DNA of 64,000 nt from Brachionus manjavacas (taxonomy: Eukaryota > Rotifera > Eurotatoria > Ploima > Brachionidae), in NCBI GenBank assembly GCA_019054805.1, contig JAHQIY010000018.1, positions 930,001 to 994,000 of the forward strand. Direction: 5' to 3'. The first letter of the stretch is position 1; the number at the start of each line of letters is the position of its first letter. Both the position numbers and the translations under genes were made by a program. Below are positions 1 through 12,900 of this stretch, piece after piece. Below the pieces are notes generated by a model. The model made no database searches. It saw only the letters and a list, made by a program, of their open reading frames with translations, and was not told the origin of the DNA.

Positions 1-55
1 TGACTAAAATACAAAATAAAAGATGAAATTAGAATTGGAATTTTAATTCAAAAAT

Positions 56-485
56 ATGAATAAAGAGTCTAGACAAGCCCAATTAAATGTTTTTGATGGT
101 AATACTTTTTTGCTAGTCTGATGATCTTGTTCTTAATTTTTGTGAAGAGAGACTTGACGTTTGCAGCAAGTCACCTATGACTGGTTTTACACGAAACGGC
201 AGGTGTGAGACTAATGCAATTGATTTGGGCACTCATTTGATATGTGCTACAATGACTGAAAAATTCTTGGAATACACCAAGTCAGTAGGCAATGATTTAA
301 GCACGCCAAGACCCGTGTACCAATTTCCGGGTTTAAAGCCTGGAGATAATTGGTGTCTCTGTGTTACTAGATGGGTTGAAGCACAAAAAGCCGGAGTAGC
401 TCCGCCGGTAGTCTTAAGAGCCACAAACAAAAAAGTTTTAAATTATTTAGAAAAGTTTAGAATGGGACTCGACGATTTAAAATAG
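56..485 (+). CDS. DUF2237 family protein, two exons
   Basis: Exons 56-98 and 148-485, split by a 49-bp GT-AG intron, give about 126 residues. Only the acceptor at 147/148 keeps the frame open, because the next AG leads to a TGA. The product has the DUF2237 hallmarks over its whole length: an N-terminal NVF..R.DVCSKSPMTGF segment, a GRCE cysteine, GTHLICA, MTEKFLEY, GNDLSTPRP, FPGLKPGDNWCLC, RWVEAQKAG and APPVVL. The family is widespread in bacteria and eukaryotes; its biochemical role is not known to me, although the conserved Cys and His residues suggest metal or redox chemistry (inference). A polyadenylation-like AATAAA lies just after the stop. The gene converges with the next gene, with the two stop codons about 45 bp apart. 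The start at 56 is the first in-frame ATG; an upstream exon cannot be excluded. Confidence 0.85.
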
Positions 486-529
486 ACTTTTTAAATTTTT
501 TTATTATTAAACAATAAAAAATAGTTATT

Positions 530-2615
530 TTAAAATTTAATTATTTGTTCGCTTTGATCATGATCTTCGTCGACAGACTTTGAAAATGTGTTGGAAAAAC
601 TCAATTTAAGGAGATAGTCAATTTTTTTCTTCAATTTTTCCACTTGTTGATTTCGAATCTTCTCATTTGTCTCTGTTTCTAGCTGAAATTCTTGATACTT
701 TTTTTTTAAATCTAACAATTCATCGTTTATTTGTTCTAGTTGAGCTCGAAGTTGTTTGACTTCGCAGTTCAATTGTGCATTGTCGCTGCACGAATCGATG
801 CCATCATTGTTTCTTAAAAATTCAGCACCATTTTTCCGCTTCACTGTGCTCTGTTTCTTGGAATCGGTTGATTTTAATGTAAAGTTTATCTCGTCCGAGT
901 CAAAATCAAGATTCTTAAAACAAATTTACCTGAACATAAATTTAAATTAAATAAAAATCTCTTCAACAAAAAAATAAAGACAAAAATTGTTATTGTTTGT
1001 GAAAATTGAATATTTTTATATTTTTAAAAACCTGACCACCTACTGACCCCCATTTTTCTTGAAGAGAATTTAACGAGTTTTCTAAAAATGTGTCTAGTTT
1101 TTCTCCAGGAAGTATAGTTGGTAAAAATTATTAGTAAAAATAAAAAATTTCGCCTCGTTTAAGTTTATCAAATTTTTACGTAACTAAAAATTTAAGACAT
1201 AGACTTTATTTTTTTATTTAATTAATTGTTATAAATCAATAGTAATTTTTGTTATAAAATTTAAAAAATTTATTAATAAAACATAAAATATCAAATACAA
1301 TTATAAATTGGATTTTTCTCAATTATTATGAAATCATTTGAAATTCTCGAAAACTATACTTCCTGGAAAGTGAAAAAGGGGGTCAGTAGGGGGTCAGGTT
1401 TTTAAAAATTCAAAAATATCCAATTTTCACCAAAAATAAAAATTTTTGAGAAAAACTAATTCAATTTTCAAAAACTAGAGACTAAATGATATATTAAAGC
1501 CTTTGAAAATATTTTTGCTTTACGAAAAAAATGGGGGTCAGTGTTTTAGTAGGACCCAAATAAATTGTATCTTCATTTTTTAATTTAGAATAATTAGAAT
1601 TTAAAACAATTTTTTTTTTCCTTTTAACTAATTATGAATCAAAAAATCGCCGGTTTATTATTTTTTTTATCAAAATTTCTCAAAAACATTAAAAAAAATA
1701 TATCTAAAAGTTTATTAACTTTTTGTTTTTCTTGAGTTTGAACAAAAATGATTGAAATTGAAGATATCCGTTCTTGAAAGTAAAAATGTCATTTTGTTAG
1801 TTGATCAATTCATTTTACTTTATTTAAATGAAGATTTATTCTTTTGAAGAATCTAGTCACGTACTTGATTCCATATATAAGCAACTCTATTTTAGTATTA
1901 CAAGTCATTTTATCATTGAATAAAGAATTAGTTATAACAATCTTTCTATTGCCCCATACTACATTGCAAATATTCGAATGGATAATGGTATAACTGAACC
2001 CACTTGTTCCAAAAAGCAAAAATTCAATTTAATGAGTTAAATTTTTAGATTTATTAAAAAAGTTAATTTAGTGTCCAGCAAAAATACATCTTTTGTTAGA
2101 AAAATCAAAATAAAATTTCAATTTTTATTTATTATTATTAATATAGATCAGAATTGAGTTAAATCTTAAATTTTGGTACTAATCACTAAATAGAATGAGT
2201 AAATTTTTACATGCTATAAAAAAAAAAAATTTGAGTCATATGACAGAAAAATTTTATCTAAAAAATATCCTTGATCAATCTTAAAATAGAATGGATAAAA
2301 AATTACTTTTCTGTCATCTGGGTGCTTTGTAACTGTGAAAGTATTTATTTTTTTGACCTGTTGAAATGCTATCTGTCCACTGCTGGGTTTGATGTGATGG
2401 CCGAGTTGTTCTAAATTATCGTTCGAGTAGCGCTTTCCTTTGTTAGCATAGTCTGAACAAAATAATTAAACTAAATTAGAAAAAATATTTAAATTTTTCG
2501 ACCTACTTAAACCAGTGTTTGAATTGCTAGAATCGGATGAATTGCTGCGTGCAATTGTCTCGAACTTCCTGGCCATTTCGTTGACCAAGCTGTTCTTTAT
2601 GCCTAAGTTTGACAT
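530..2615 (-). CDS. Uncharacterised coiled-coil protein, three exons
   Basis: Exons (minus strand) 2615-2507, 2452-2307 and 913-530 join in phase to about 212 residues. The N-terminal exon starts MSNLGIKNSLVNEM and is followed by a Ser/Asn-rich stretch; the middle exon is polar and basic; the last exon has a heptad-rich segment running from about CEVKQLRAQLEQIND to EKLKKKIDYLLKL, which should form a coiled coil, and an acidic tail. I do not recognise the family. An acceptor-like AG two bases before the ATG suggests a 5' untranslated exon further upstream. The 1.4-kb second intron is mostly a foldback repeat (998-1432). The donor of exon 2 is chosen because it keeps phase 0 into the last exon; a weaker GTCAAA donor slightly upstream is possible. 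Confidence 0.6.
998..1432. repeat. Foldback (inverted-repeat) element in intron
   Basis: The segment 998-1125 reads as the approximate reverse complement of 1340-1432. Shared pieces include a TGTGAAAATTGAATATTTTT-like outer end, AAAACCTGACC, CTACTGACCCCC and the AGTATAG/CTATACTTCC inner end. A further partial copy of the GGGGGTCAGT motif lies near 1531. It lies in the second intron of the coiled-coil gene. It looks like a non-autonomous DNA element or MITE; no coding capacity is visible. Confidence 0.6.
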
Positions 2616-3318
2616 ATCTAAATTTAATAAAAAAAATATTTTAAAAAATAAACTTCATTTTAAAAAAATTATCATTTTACAAGACTTATCACAATGAAAA
2701 AGTTTTATAGCTCTAATTGGGTTATGGTTTAAACTGATAGAGAGAGAGAGAGACTTATTTTATCTGTACAGGTATAGTTTTGATTTTTTTTTAAATTATT
2801 AAATTACCATTCGAGAGTAAATATAAAAAGGAAAATAAAAGTAAAATAAAACTCGATTTAAAGGACAACTAGACTATAAAATTTGCCTCGTTTCGTATTA
2901 AATTAGCCAGTTAATTCAAAAAGTTTAAGTCTAGTTTAATTCATACAGTGCGGCCGCACTAAGTTTGGTTATCGCACTCAGATTAAATTTCAATTTTAAT
3001 ATTTTGTCAGTCTAATCACAGATTTAATGATTAATTTGCCGTTTTACACTATTGTATTGATAAACCAGTTGAATCTTAATTATTTGTCTGAACAAGCTTT
3101 TTTCAAAAATTAAATTAGCTTGTTTAAAACAGCTAAATCAACATCATCAACCTTAAATCAAATTAATTATTTTTCTCTTTTTTTTTTCGATTTTTTTCAA
3201 AAATCATTGAAATAAAAATAAAAGAGACTTTTTTTTTAATTTTATTTAATCAATATTCTCAATAAAAAATTCTAGAAAATTTTTTTTATTTACAATTTTT
3301 GACATACAGTTCTAGTTT
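2616..3318. other. Intergenic region between two minus-strand genes
   Basis: About 700 bp with no supported gene. It should hold the promoter and 5' untranslated region of the coiled-coil gene and the 3' end of the MACPF/EGF gene. A short GA run occurs near 2740 and a 14-bp palindrome (AGTGCGGCCGCACT) at 2947-2960 stands out in the A+T-rich background. Confidence 0.5.
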
Positions 3319-3931
3319 TTAAAGATTATTTTTTTTGAATACAACTTTGCCGAGTTTTTTGTCAAATGGTTCATTCATTTTGTCGAGCATATTTGTGCAT
3401 GATTGAAAAGAAGAAGCCAAGTCCAAAACAAGTGCTTTGAATAAAAATTTTAAATTAGAATCGAAAAATTCAATTAATTACCCAAAGAAAACACAATTTT
3501 TATTTTCAGAGTTTTTTGGTAGGAAAATTCCTTTTGATTATAAACTGAGCATCTTTTTCTGATCGGATCTTCGATCAGAACCTTTGAAAAAATTTATTTT
3601 AATTTTTTTACTAATTAAAAATTTAACATTACGTGTTTAAAATCATTTAAATTTTCAAAGTTATTTACAGCATAGTTTATTGTCAAGTTTATTTGGCACA
3701 CAAATTCTATTTCTGACCATCTCGAATTGTCAGTGTAAATAGGAAACCATTTTTGGTCCTTTATATTTGTTAACAACTGATGAAATGAATTGAAACTAAT
3801 CGGAAAAGTTTTATTTATTTTTGCTTCCTCGCGATTACATGACTCAATTGTGATATTCATTTGCTTTAAAAATATATTAACACTTTTTCTGTCAATATAT
3901 AAGTTAAATATTAAATCTCTAATTTGTCTCC
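3319..3931 (-). other. Unrecognised C-terminal domain of the MACPF/EGF protein (three exons)
   Basis: Exons 3931-3633, 3581-3482 and 3434-3319 join in phase and end in TAA at 3319-3321. They encode about 171 residues after the last, degenerate EGF (which begins DIDECQRMEND). The segment begins RQIRDLIFNLYIDRKSVN, contains few cysteines (one each near MNITIESC, EFVCQ, RKRCS and FQSC) and has a WFPIYTDNSRW motif. It has no transmembrane helix or GPI-type tail that I can see. I cannot assign it to a family; a divergent beta-sandwich such as a ZP- or GAIN-like fold would be speculation. Confidence 0.6.
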
Positions 3932-6900
3932 CTAAATTAAAAATTAATAATTTAATAATTTTAAAGCGATTTTTTACTTGAATAGCATTTCGCTTTGTCG
4001 TATGCATCAACAAGTGTTGTATCCGTGTCCCGGCATTCACAACTATATTTGCCACACTTGTTTACGCAAGAAGCCATAAATATTGGACTTGTTCTACAGG
4101 CGTCTTTAATATTCAAATCGTTTTCCATTCTTTGACATTCATCGATATCTTTATAAACAAATTATAGATTTTTTGATTAATTTTCAAAAGTTAATAAATT
4201 ATTTCATTTTTATTTAAAAATAAAAAAAATCCAAAAGCACTAAATCAAATTTATCAAATTAATTAGGTTCAAAAATATAAATTTAAAATTTTTCTGTAAA
4301 AATTGAATAAATAAGTGATGTTAAATTTCTATTTAATCAAGAGATAAATCAAATAAAGCTATTTCCATATTTTTTTGATTTTTCGTACTTGCCTTTGATC
4401 GTTTAAGACAGATCTTTTAATTATTTAAATAAATTTTCTCTTATAGTCAATGATCCTCTAAGCCTAAAATACTCCTGGTTTTAGAAGAAGGCCTTGGAAA
4501 GCGAATATTTGATATCAAAGAACAACTCGATTCCATCACTAAATAGAATAAATCGCACTGTGACTTAACTAATATCATATGATAACTAAATAAATTTAAT
4601 TTTTTTAAAGTGATCCAAAAAAAGCAATTTGAATTAAAATAACAAAAACAGTAAACCAGAGTCCAGAGTTTTTAAGTCCGTACTTGGATAAGCAAGTTTA
4701 ACAATTTAAAAAAAAAAAGAAAAACTTTTTTTCTATGTTAAATAATTATCTATGATTTAAAAAAAAAGAATTGCGAAATTTGTCACAAATTGTACAACAA
4801 CTTTTTAAAAGAATAAAATTTAAAGCTTAAATAGAAGAAATTAAATTTCAAAATAATCGAGTTAAGTGCATGTTGGAACATGATGCAATTAAAGAACAAG
4901 TTCTAGACTTTTAGAAAAAAAAACTTGAAGATTTTTTATCATTCAGATGCGTTCTTTGGAAGGGGTTGTGAAGTTTATTTCAATTCGATCGTTTCAATTC
5001 AGAAAAACTTGAATAACTTTTTTACTAAAAGAGATAATTCAGTTCTGTGAAATGCTTAATTATAAGCAAATTTGCTTAATGCAGTAAAATAAGTCTGCAA
5101 AATACTATGCAATTTTCTGCATTTTGCACCCCATTAAAAAGTATTCCAATCAAGTGTGCAATTTCATTGCAGAGTTTTTGCAGACATATATTTTTGGATT
5201 AAGCAAAGTTGCTTAACCATTAAGCATTTTACAGAACTAAATTATCTCTTTTAGTAAAAAAGTTATTCAAGTTTTTCTGAATTGAAACGATCGAATTGAA
5301 ATGAACTTCACAACCCCTCTTTGGAACTTAATTTTTCAAAAAATATTTTTTTCAGGTGTCAAATAGGGCAATGCGAAAACTTAGCACATTTATTAAAAAA
5401 AATCAAAAATTGAAATCGATAATAAGACAAACTGAATAAGATTTCTTCTAATGTTAATTTTAAAATTTTTTTAAATAAGAATGCAACAAAAAAAAAATTT
5501 CAAATACAATTTTTAAGAATGCATATTTCTCTTTTTTATTTTTTAAACAGTAATTTTTGTGCCAATTTTTCACATAACTACATCGCACCAAAATGACAAA
5601 AACAAATCATCAAAATGATTGAATTTTGATATTGATTTATAAAATTAAAAAAATTAAAAATTTTCTTTAAGATAAAAAGTTTTTATCTTTTTTCATATTT
5701 CATAATCCTTATCTTATAATTTTGTGTATTTCTCCGTTTTTTAATGAAAATTTTCATACAAGTTTGAAAAAGCATGAAAAAAGTTCGGTTTTTCAAATTT
5801 ATTCAAAAAAAAATAAACAGAAGTTATTTTTGTGATCTTTTTACATTGAAATTAAATAGATTAAAGAAAATATAGGATATTTAGTGTTCATTATTTTAAA
5901 GCAAAAAACTTAAAATTTTTTTCTTTTTTTTATAAAATAATAAAATATATAACTTTCAGATATTAAAAGTTTTTTAAAGGAAATTTCTGATTTTTTTTTA
6001 AATAAAAATTATTTATTTACTGTTAAATAGCTTGGTATTTTAAATGGTATCCTTTGAAAACAACTTTTATCAAAGAGGTAAAAAAACAAAACTTGGTGTG
6101 GATTAAGTTTACCATAAAAGATAGAATTTGTTTTGACTCATTCACTTTTTGCCATTTGATTTTAATTAAACATCCTTTTTCATGTAAAAAAACTCATTTT
6201 TTTTAATCCAGGTGTTTTTTTTTCGCTTTTTTGACTTATGTGTTTTTGTAGATAATGATTTATTTAAATATTGCTAGGGCCTTCTAAATTTTGAGGTAAA
6301 AACTTTTATTATCTTGAAACATTTCATGGTTTTTTTAGTTAAAAATACTATCCACACTATATTGGAACTCATTTTTCCGCATTACAAAAGCCATTATAAA
6401 AGACTATTTAATATTTTTAAGTGTAAATTATTATTTTTTACTATATTCTTAATTATTTTATATTTTTTTTAAAGAAAATTATTTTCTTATTTGTAAATAA
6501 AAAAGAAAAATTAAGTTTAAAAATTTAAAGATTTTTGCTTTAAAATAATAAACACTAAAAATTTCATATTTTCTTTAATCTATTTGATTTCAATGTAATA
6601 AGATCACAAAAGTAACTCCCTCTTTTTTTGTAAACTAAAAATGATAAACATCACCTTAAGTTTGTATACCATGGTGAAAAAGAGTTCAGGATCAGAAAAT
6701 TAAGTCTCTTTTAAAAAGTACCTGTACAGTAGCCTAGAGTTTGATTGTATTCAAAACCTTCGAAGCACTCGCACATAAAAGAGCCTATGGTGTTCCGACA
6801 CAAGCCAAACGAGTAGCAATTTTCTCCTTCAATTGACGACATCGAAAAACAACTCTCATATTCGCACTCATTCATATCTTTTTTCAATAATTTTTGATAA

Positions 6901-9900
6901 AGCCTCTAAAATTAATAATAAAATTTAAATTAAAGATAACCTATGCATTGACTGGAAGTATTTGAATTGATGAAGCCATCTATACAGTCACATCGATAAT
7001 GTCCAATTGTGTTTACACATCTACCAGTGTCATTACACAATGAATGTGCTGAACTCAGAGACAAAGAACATTCATTAATGTCTTCACAAAAGGTTCCATT
7101 TCCGTAAAATCCCTCCAGACAACTGCAATTATAGGAGCCATAAGTGTTCTCACATTTGGCATAGTGATGACACCCGTTTGTTCGACTCTGATCATTACAT
7201 TCGTCAATATCTGAAATTTTACTAATTATTAGATTGAAAAAATTTAAAAAAAAATAATTTAAAAAATAACCATAGCAATAATTAGAATTGGTTTGATATT
7301 TTTCAAAACCAGCCACACACTCGCACCTGTACGAGCCCAAAGTGTTGATACAAAGTGAATTTTCATTACAAGGATGAAATTCTTCGCACTCATTCAAATC
7401 AATGCACATTCCATTCGAGGCGCTTATGAATCCTTTCCTGCACTTGCACTCATAGCTTCCTATTGTGTTTAAGCATTCCAAATAAACATTATTGCTGCAG
7501 ATATTGCTGTTTTCTTTGCACTCATCAATGTCATAGCAGTTGAATCCGTCACCACTAAAACCGAAATTGCACCGGCATTCATATGACCCTGGCGTATTGA
7601 AGCATTTTGAGTTTTGACTGCATTGATCAGCACCCTGTTTACACTCGTCTATGTCTTGACATGTTTTTTGTCCGGTTGGGCGCCATCCTGCATGACAAAC
7701 ACAATCATAGGTTCCGTTCAAATTGACACAATTTGAATTTTTATCACACAAATCCATTTGGCATTCATCTATATCTTGGCAGTGTTGTTGCGACGCAGAC
7801 CATTTGAAACCATCAGCGCACTGACACTTGAAGCCGGCAAACAAGTTTACACACTTTGAATTGTTGTTGCAATTGTGAGAATTCTCGATGCATTCATTTA
7901 TGTCAATGCATTCGGATGAGTTCGATTTTCTGAGACCATTAAAACAGTGGCATTCATAAGAACCAGGTGTATTCAAACAATAAGAATTTAATTTCAAACA
8001 TTCGCTTTCTTTTCCTTGATCAATACACTCATTTATATCTATTCAAATTGAAAAAAAAATTTTTTAAATATTTAGTCGTTTTTCAAAATTTAAAAAAAAA
8101 ATTTAAATTGTTTTTTTTAATTTGAAACTCCTTCTAATTGATTTGAAAATTGATAAATGAATTTTTTGAGAGAATTTAAAAACATATCGAATTTTTGTTT
8201 ATTTTTGAATGTTTTCATGTAGCAGTCCTAAGCTCATACCATGTGATATCAAATGAAATAAACTGATAACATAATTCATCATTTTATTTTATTTTAATTA
8301 ACGAAAACTTTGCTAGTTATTTATAAAGAGAAAGTAATTAGATTGGTATTTTGTTAGTTCTGAATTTGACAAAAATTTGATAAAAATAAAAATTTAAAAG
8401 CTTTTCGTGAAAAACAGTAAAAAATATTCTAGAATTTTAAGAAAAATTGAAAAATAATTAGCAAAAGGTTTGAAAAATAATAATTATTTCATAAAAACCA
8501 AAATCTTTGGGCTGTAACTATAAACAATTCTAGGTTTAAAACTCTATGTGATAATGACACAAACTTTGTAGCACCCGAAGTAGGTTTCTTTAAAAGCTCT
8601 GCAAATCTGTTAATCGCTAAATGTATTAGAAAATCATTTAAATTAAATTGCAGAAACTTAATATTGGTGATATAAAGTTTTCATCAGCTGATTAATTTTG
8701 CAGAACGAGTTTTAGAGCTAAACAAAAAAATTTATTCAATTTTAAATTTTTTCTCTTGCTCTTTGTCTCAAAATTGACATTGCCTAAAAAATTCTGGAAC
8801 TGTTTGCTTTGGTGAAGATTAGAAACTAGCAGAGTTGTTCCTCAAGTCTTAAGTCCCAAGTCAAGTCCAAGTCACGACTTGACTTGAATTTTTTTAATGA
8901 GTAAAATGTTAAATAATTACTTGAGTTGATGTTTTGTTTAATTTTATTTTAACTAAATTAAAGGTTTTGTAAAAATTGGAAATTTCATTTTCCAGTTTAT
9001 TAAAAACATTAACAAAGACTTGAGGAACAACTTTGGAAAAAAGTAACAAATAATTTTTTGTTCACATGCAGATGAACAGAAAGTTGAGTTTGTTGAGATA
9101 ACTTGTTATAAGTCTTGGAATTTAATTAACTTATTATAGATAAAAATTTCAAAGTCCATTGATTAGAAAGATATCAAAATAACCTTTTTTAAAGTTTTAA
9201 TTATTGTACAAAAAGCTGCCAAAAAAATTAAAAGATTTCTAATCAATACTTTTTTGTTTTTTTGATAAAATCTAAAAAAAAAAATAATTTTTTACCTTCA
9301 CAGTCCATTCCTGTGTTGTAGAAGCCATCTTCACATCTACACTCGTAGCTTCCGATAGTGTTAACGCATTTCGAGTTGGAATGGCACTTGGTTTGGTTAG
9401 ATGAACATTCATTAATGTCAAAGCATCCATTTTGTCTGCCATTCCCGTAAAGTCCCTGTTTGCATTGGCATTGGTAGCTTCCTGGCTGGTTAATGCATAG
9501 CCCATATTCAGGATCACACGTGTTTAGACAGAAGCTTGAGCATTCGTCTAAGTCCAGGCACTCGAAATGGTCAGCAGCCCTTGATCCTATAAAACCTGCC
9601 AAGCACTCGCAAGTGAACGAACCGTTCAGATTTTTGCATATAGAATTCGCAGGACAAGGATTTGATTTACACTCGTCAATATCTTCACATATTTGTAAAG
9701 AATTAGACGAATTTTTTATTTCAAAGCCTTTTTCACATTCACAAATTTGTACTGAATCCATCAAATAGCAATACATGTTTATGCCTCCATTGTCAGCTTT
9801 TAAAAAGAGAAAAATTAAATTTTTTGCAATTTTTTATTTATATTAATAAATTTTTATATTATTATTAAGAAAATTTAACAATTAATTATTTCGTACACAT

Positions 9901-12900
9901 ATACCTACACATTTATTATTGATGGAAGTGAGGTTTGCTTGATTACATTCACAAATAAAGGAACCCACTGTGTTTTTACAAACTTGTTGAGGACTGCAAT
10001 CATGTAATCCAAGAGAGCATTCATCCACATCTTGGTAAAATAATTTAAATTCAGAAATTAAGAGCTTCAAATAGATCTTGCTGCATTTTTATAATTTAAT
10101 AACAGATAAGACATGTCCAAATTTATTTAACTAAATAGTTCTCTCTTTGAGCTTATAATAAAATAGATAAATAAAGTATGAACTATGAAGATGAAGCCGG
10201 TAATGTATTTATGTTCAATATTCTCACATAAGCCTGGCAATTAAAATTTTCGTAACTTTCTGTTTGGCATTAATTTAATTCCATTTGGATCTTTAAAAAT
10301 TTGTCTAAATTTTTTTTCAGTAATAAAAAAGAGCTGAAATAATTAATGATTTTATTTATAAACTTAGGTCAAAATGACTTTAAAAGACTTAAGAAAAATT
10401 ATAAATAAATCCAAAATTTTTTTAAAACTAGAACTAGAATTTAATTTTAATTACATAGAAAATTTAAATTTTAAAAATTTTAAAATATTTTATTAGCTTA
10501 TTTTCTATATTAAACATAATAAAATTAATTTTCATTTACTAAAAAATTATTGTGTTTAAGAGTTGTTAAAGCTTGAGATCACTTTTCTAGTTCTAAAATA
10601 ATTATCTATTTTGGATATTTAACTTTATCTGAAATTTGGCTACCTCTTTGCAACAAGATTTATTGAATACCTGTTTATTAGGGAAATATTTACCTTTACA
10701 ACGATTCAAATGATCAATCACAAATCCATGTCCACATTTACAGTAATATGATCCCAAAGTGTTAACGCAAGATGCGTCTGACTCACAGTCATGCAAATTT
10801 AAATGACATTCATTCAAATCTTTTGAACCTTCTAATTTATTTTATTTTAATTTTTTAATTTAAATTTACCTAAACATTTATTATTTGAAGAATAAAATCC
10901 CTGAGAGCATGGTTCGTTTTTTTGGGCCAGAGCGCAAGTATTGTCTTTCCTGTTTAAGTTTTTGCATTCACATAGGTAAGATCCGTCAGTGTTAATGCAT
11001 TTTTGAGTTTTAAGATCACACGGATTTAACACTGCATGGCACTCATTGATATCTATCAAAAGAGATTTAGAATGTTTTTAATATTTTTTAATGGTCTAAC
11101 CATGGCATGATCCATTGTACATGGCATATCCTGGCTCACACACACATTCAAATGAGCCCAATAAATTTTGGCATAAGACATGCTCGCCGACACAATTGTG
11201 TGTCTCTTGGGCACATTCATTTATTTCTTTGCACTCTTGATCTATCATCTTGAAGCCAAGTGGACATCTGCACTCGTAGGAACCTCTAGTATTTTGACAC
11301 TCGGTGTTCCATGGGCAGTCGTTGATCAGCACACATTCGTCGATATCTAAAATTTAATTCTAAATCAACTACAGTCCCAGTTTGTTTTGTTTCTACCTTC
11401 ACAAATGTGTCCGTCACCTTGAAAACCAGGATGGCACTGGCATTTAAAAGAGCCTATTAAATTGATACAATTTGCATTTAGGCTGCAGTTGTCGCTTTTC
11501 ATCACACATTCGTTTATATCTTTTAATTTTTTATTAAATTTGATTCATAAAATTTGGTTTAAATATATTTTGAGTTATTTATGTTTATTTAAAATTTTTT
11601 TGATACACTTTTTAATCTGATGTTACCAATGAGGCTTGAAACAATAAATATGTATATAAAAATCAAGTTTATTATTTTTAATTTAATTTTTATATTTTTT
11701 ACGCTTGAAAACAATTTTTCCTTTAATTTTACTTGATTAGATATTCTTTAAATTGCATTTAAAATTTTTTCAAAATTACACAATACCAAAAATGACTTAT
11801 TTTAGTTTTATTTTCAGGCAAAAAACATTTAGATAAAAAAATTTACATTTAAAAATAAAAGCCTATACTTTTTTTATCACTTATTTAACTTCACTTGTAT
11901 TAATTTACTTAAAACTATAGAAAATAATTAATTTTAGTGCATAAAACGATTTTATTAAGCAAAAAATAATTTTATGAGACTTTTTCAATATAAAATAATT
12001 TAAATATTTAAGACCCTTAAAACTTCAAAATACTTTATCTCACGTTTTGGTCTTTATCTTTTACTAGCAATTACTTTAGTGCTTAATCTTTGAATACAAA
12101 ACTACTATCGGATTCACTTTCCAAATCAAGCATTTTAGATTATGGTGGTAAAAGTAATTTTAAATGCATGTAACATCTTTATAAAGTAAATATATTTTCA
12201 TTTATCAATTCGATTGAAAATTTAATTAAGAAGTTTGCTTTTGATGAAGACCAAAAAAATAAAATATTAAAGATCCCATGATCTTTGAAAAAAAAGATAT
12301 TTATGAGAGATATATCAGGGCAGGACTAAGTCATTCTGTTCAATTGATCATCAGACTGGTGAAAGAATTTAAAGTAGGTTTCGGATCAAGATATATCGAA
12401 TATCCAATTCCATTGTGTAATTGCTACCTAGCAATTATTTTTTTTCCTGAAATATCAAATATTTAAACATGTCTTACCTCTAGCAATGTATCGTTTTTAA
12501 TTTTCTTTTTATATTTATACTCATTTATTCTTTTGTCTTTTTTAATTTTAATTTAATTATATTTTATTTTATTCTGAAGGAGCATTAGCTTGGGACAGAT
12601 AAACAAATTTTTTTGGATACTAAATGTAAATTTTACATTTACTTTCAACATTGCATTTTTTGAATAAACATGAAATTATTTATACATAATTTTTATACAA
12701 TAAAAGATTTGATAAAATTTTAATTATATATTTTAATATAATAAATAAAATAGAGATGCATAATTAGGGAATCATGACTAGATTCTTCAAAAGAATAAAT
12801 ATTCACCAAGAAATTACCAAATATGGTAGGAAAAATTTTTTTAGTTTTAGTTGATAAATATTTAAGTTATCAACTGATGATATGAATTTTTTTAATTGAA

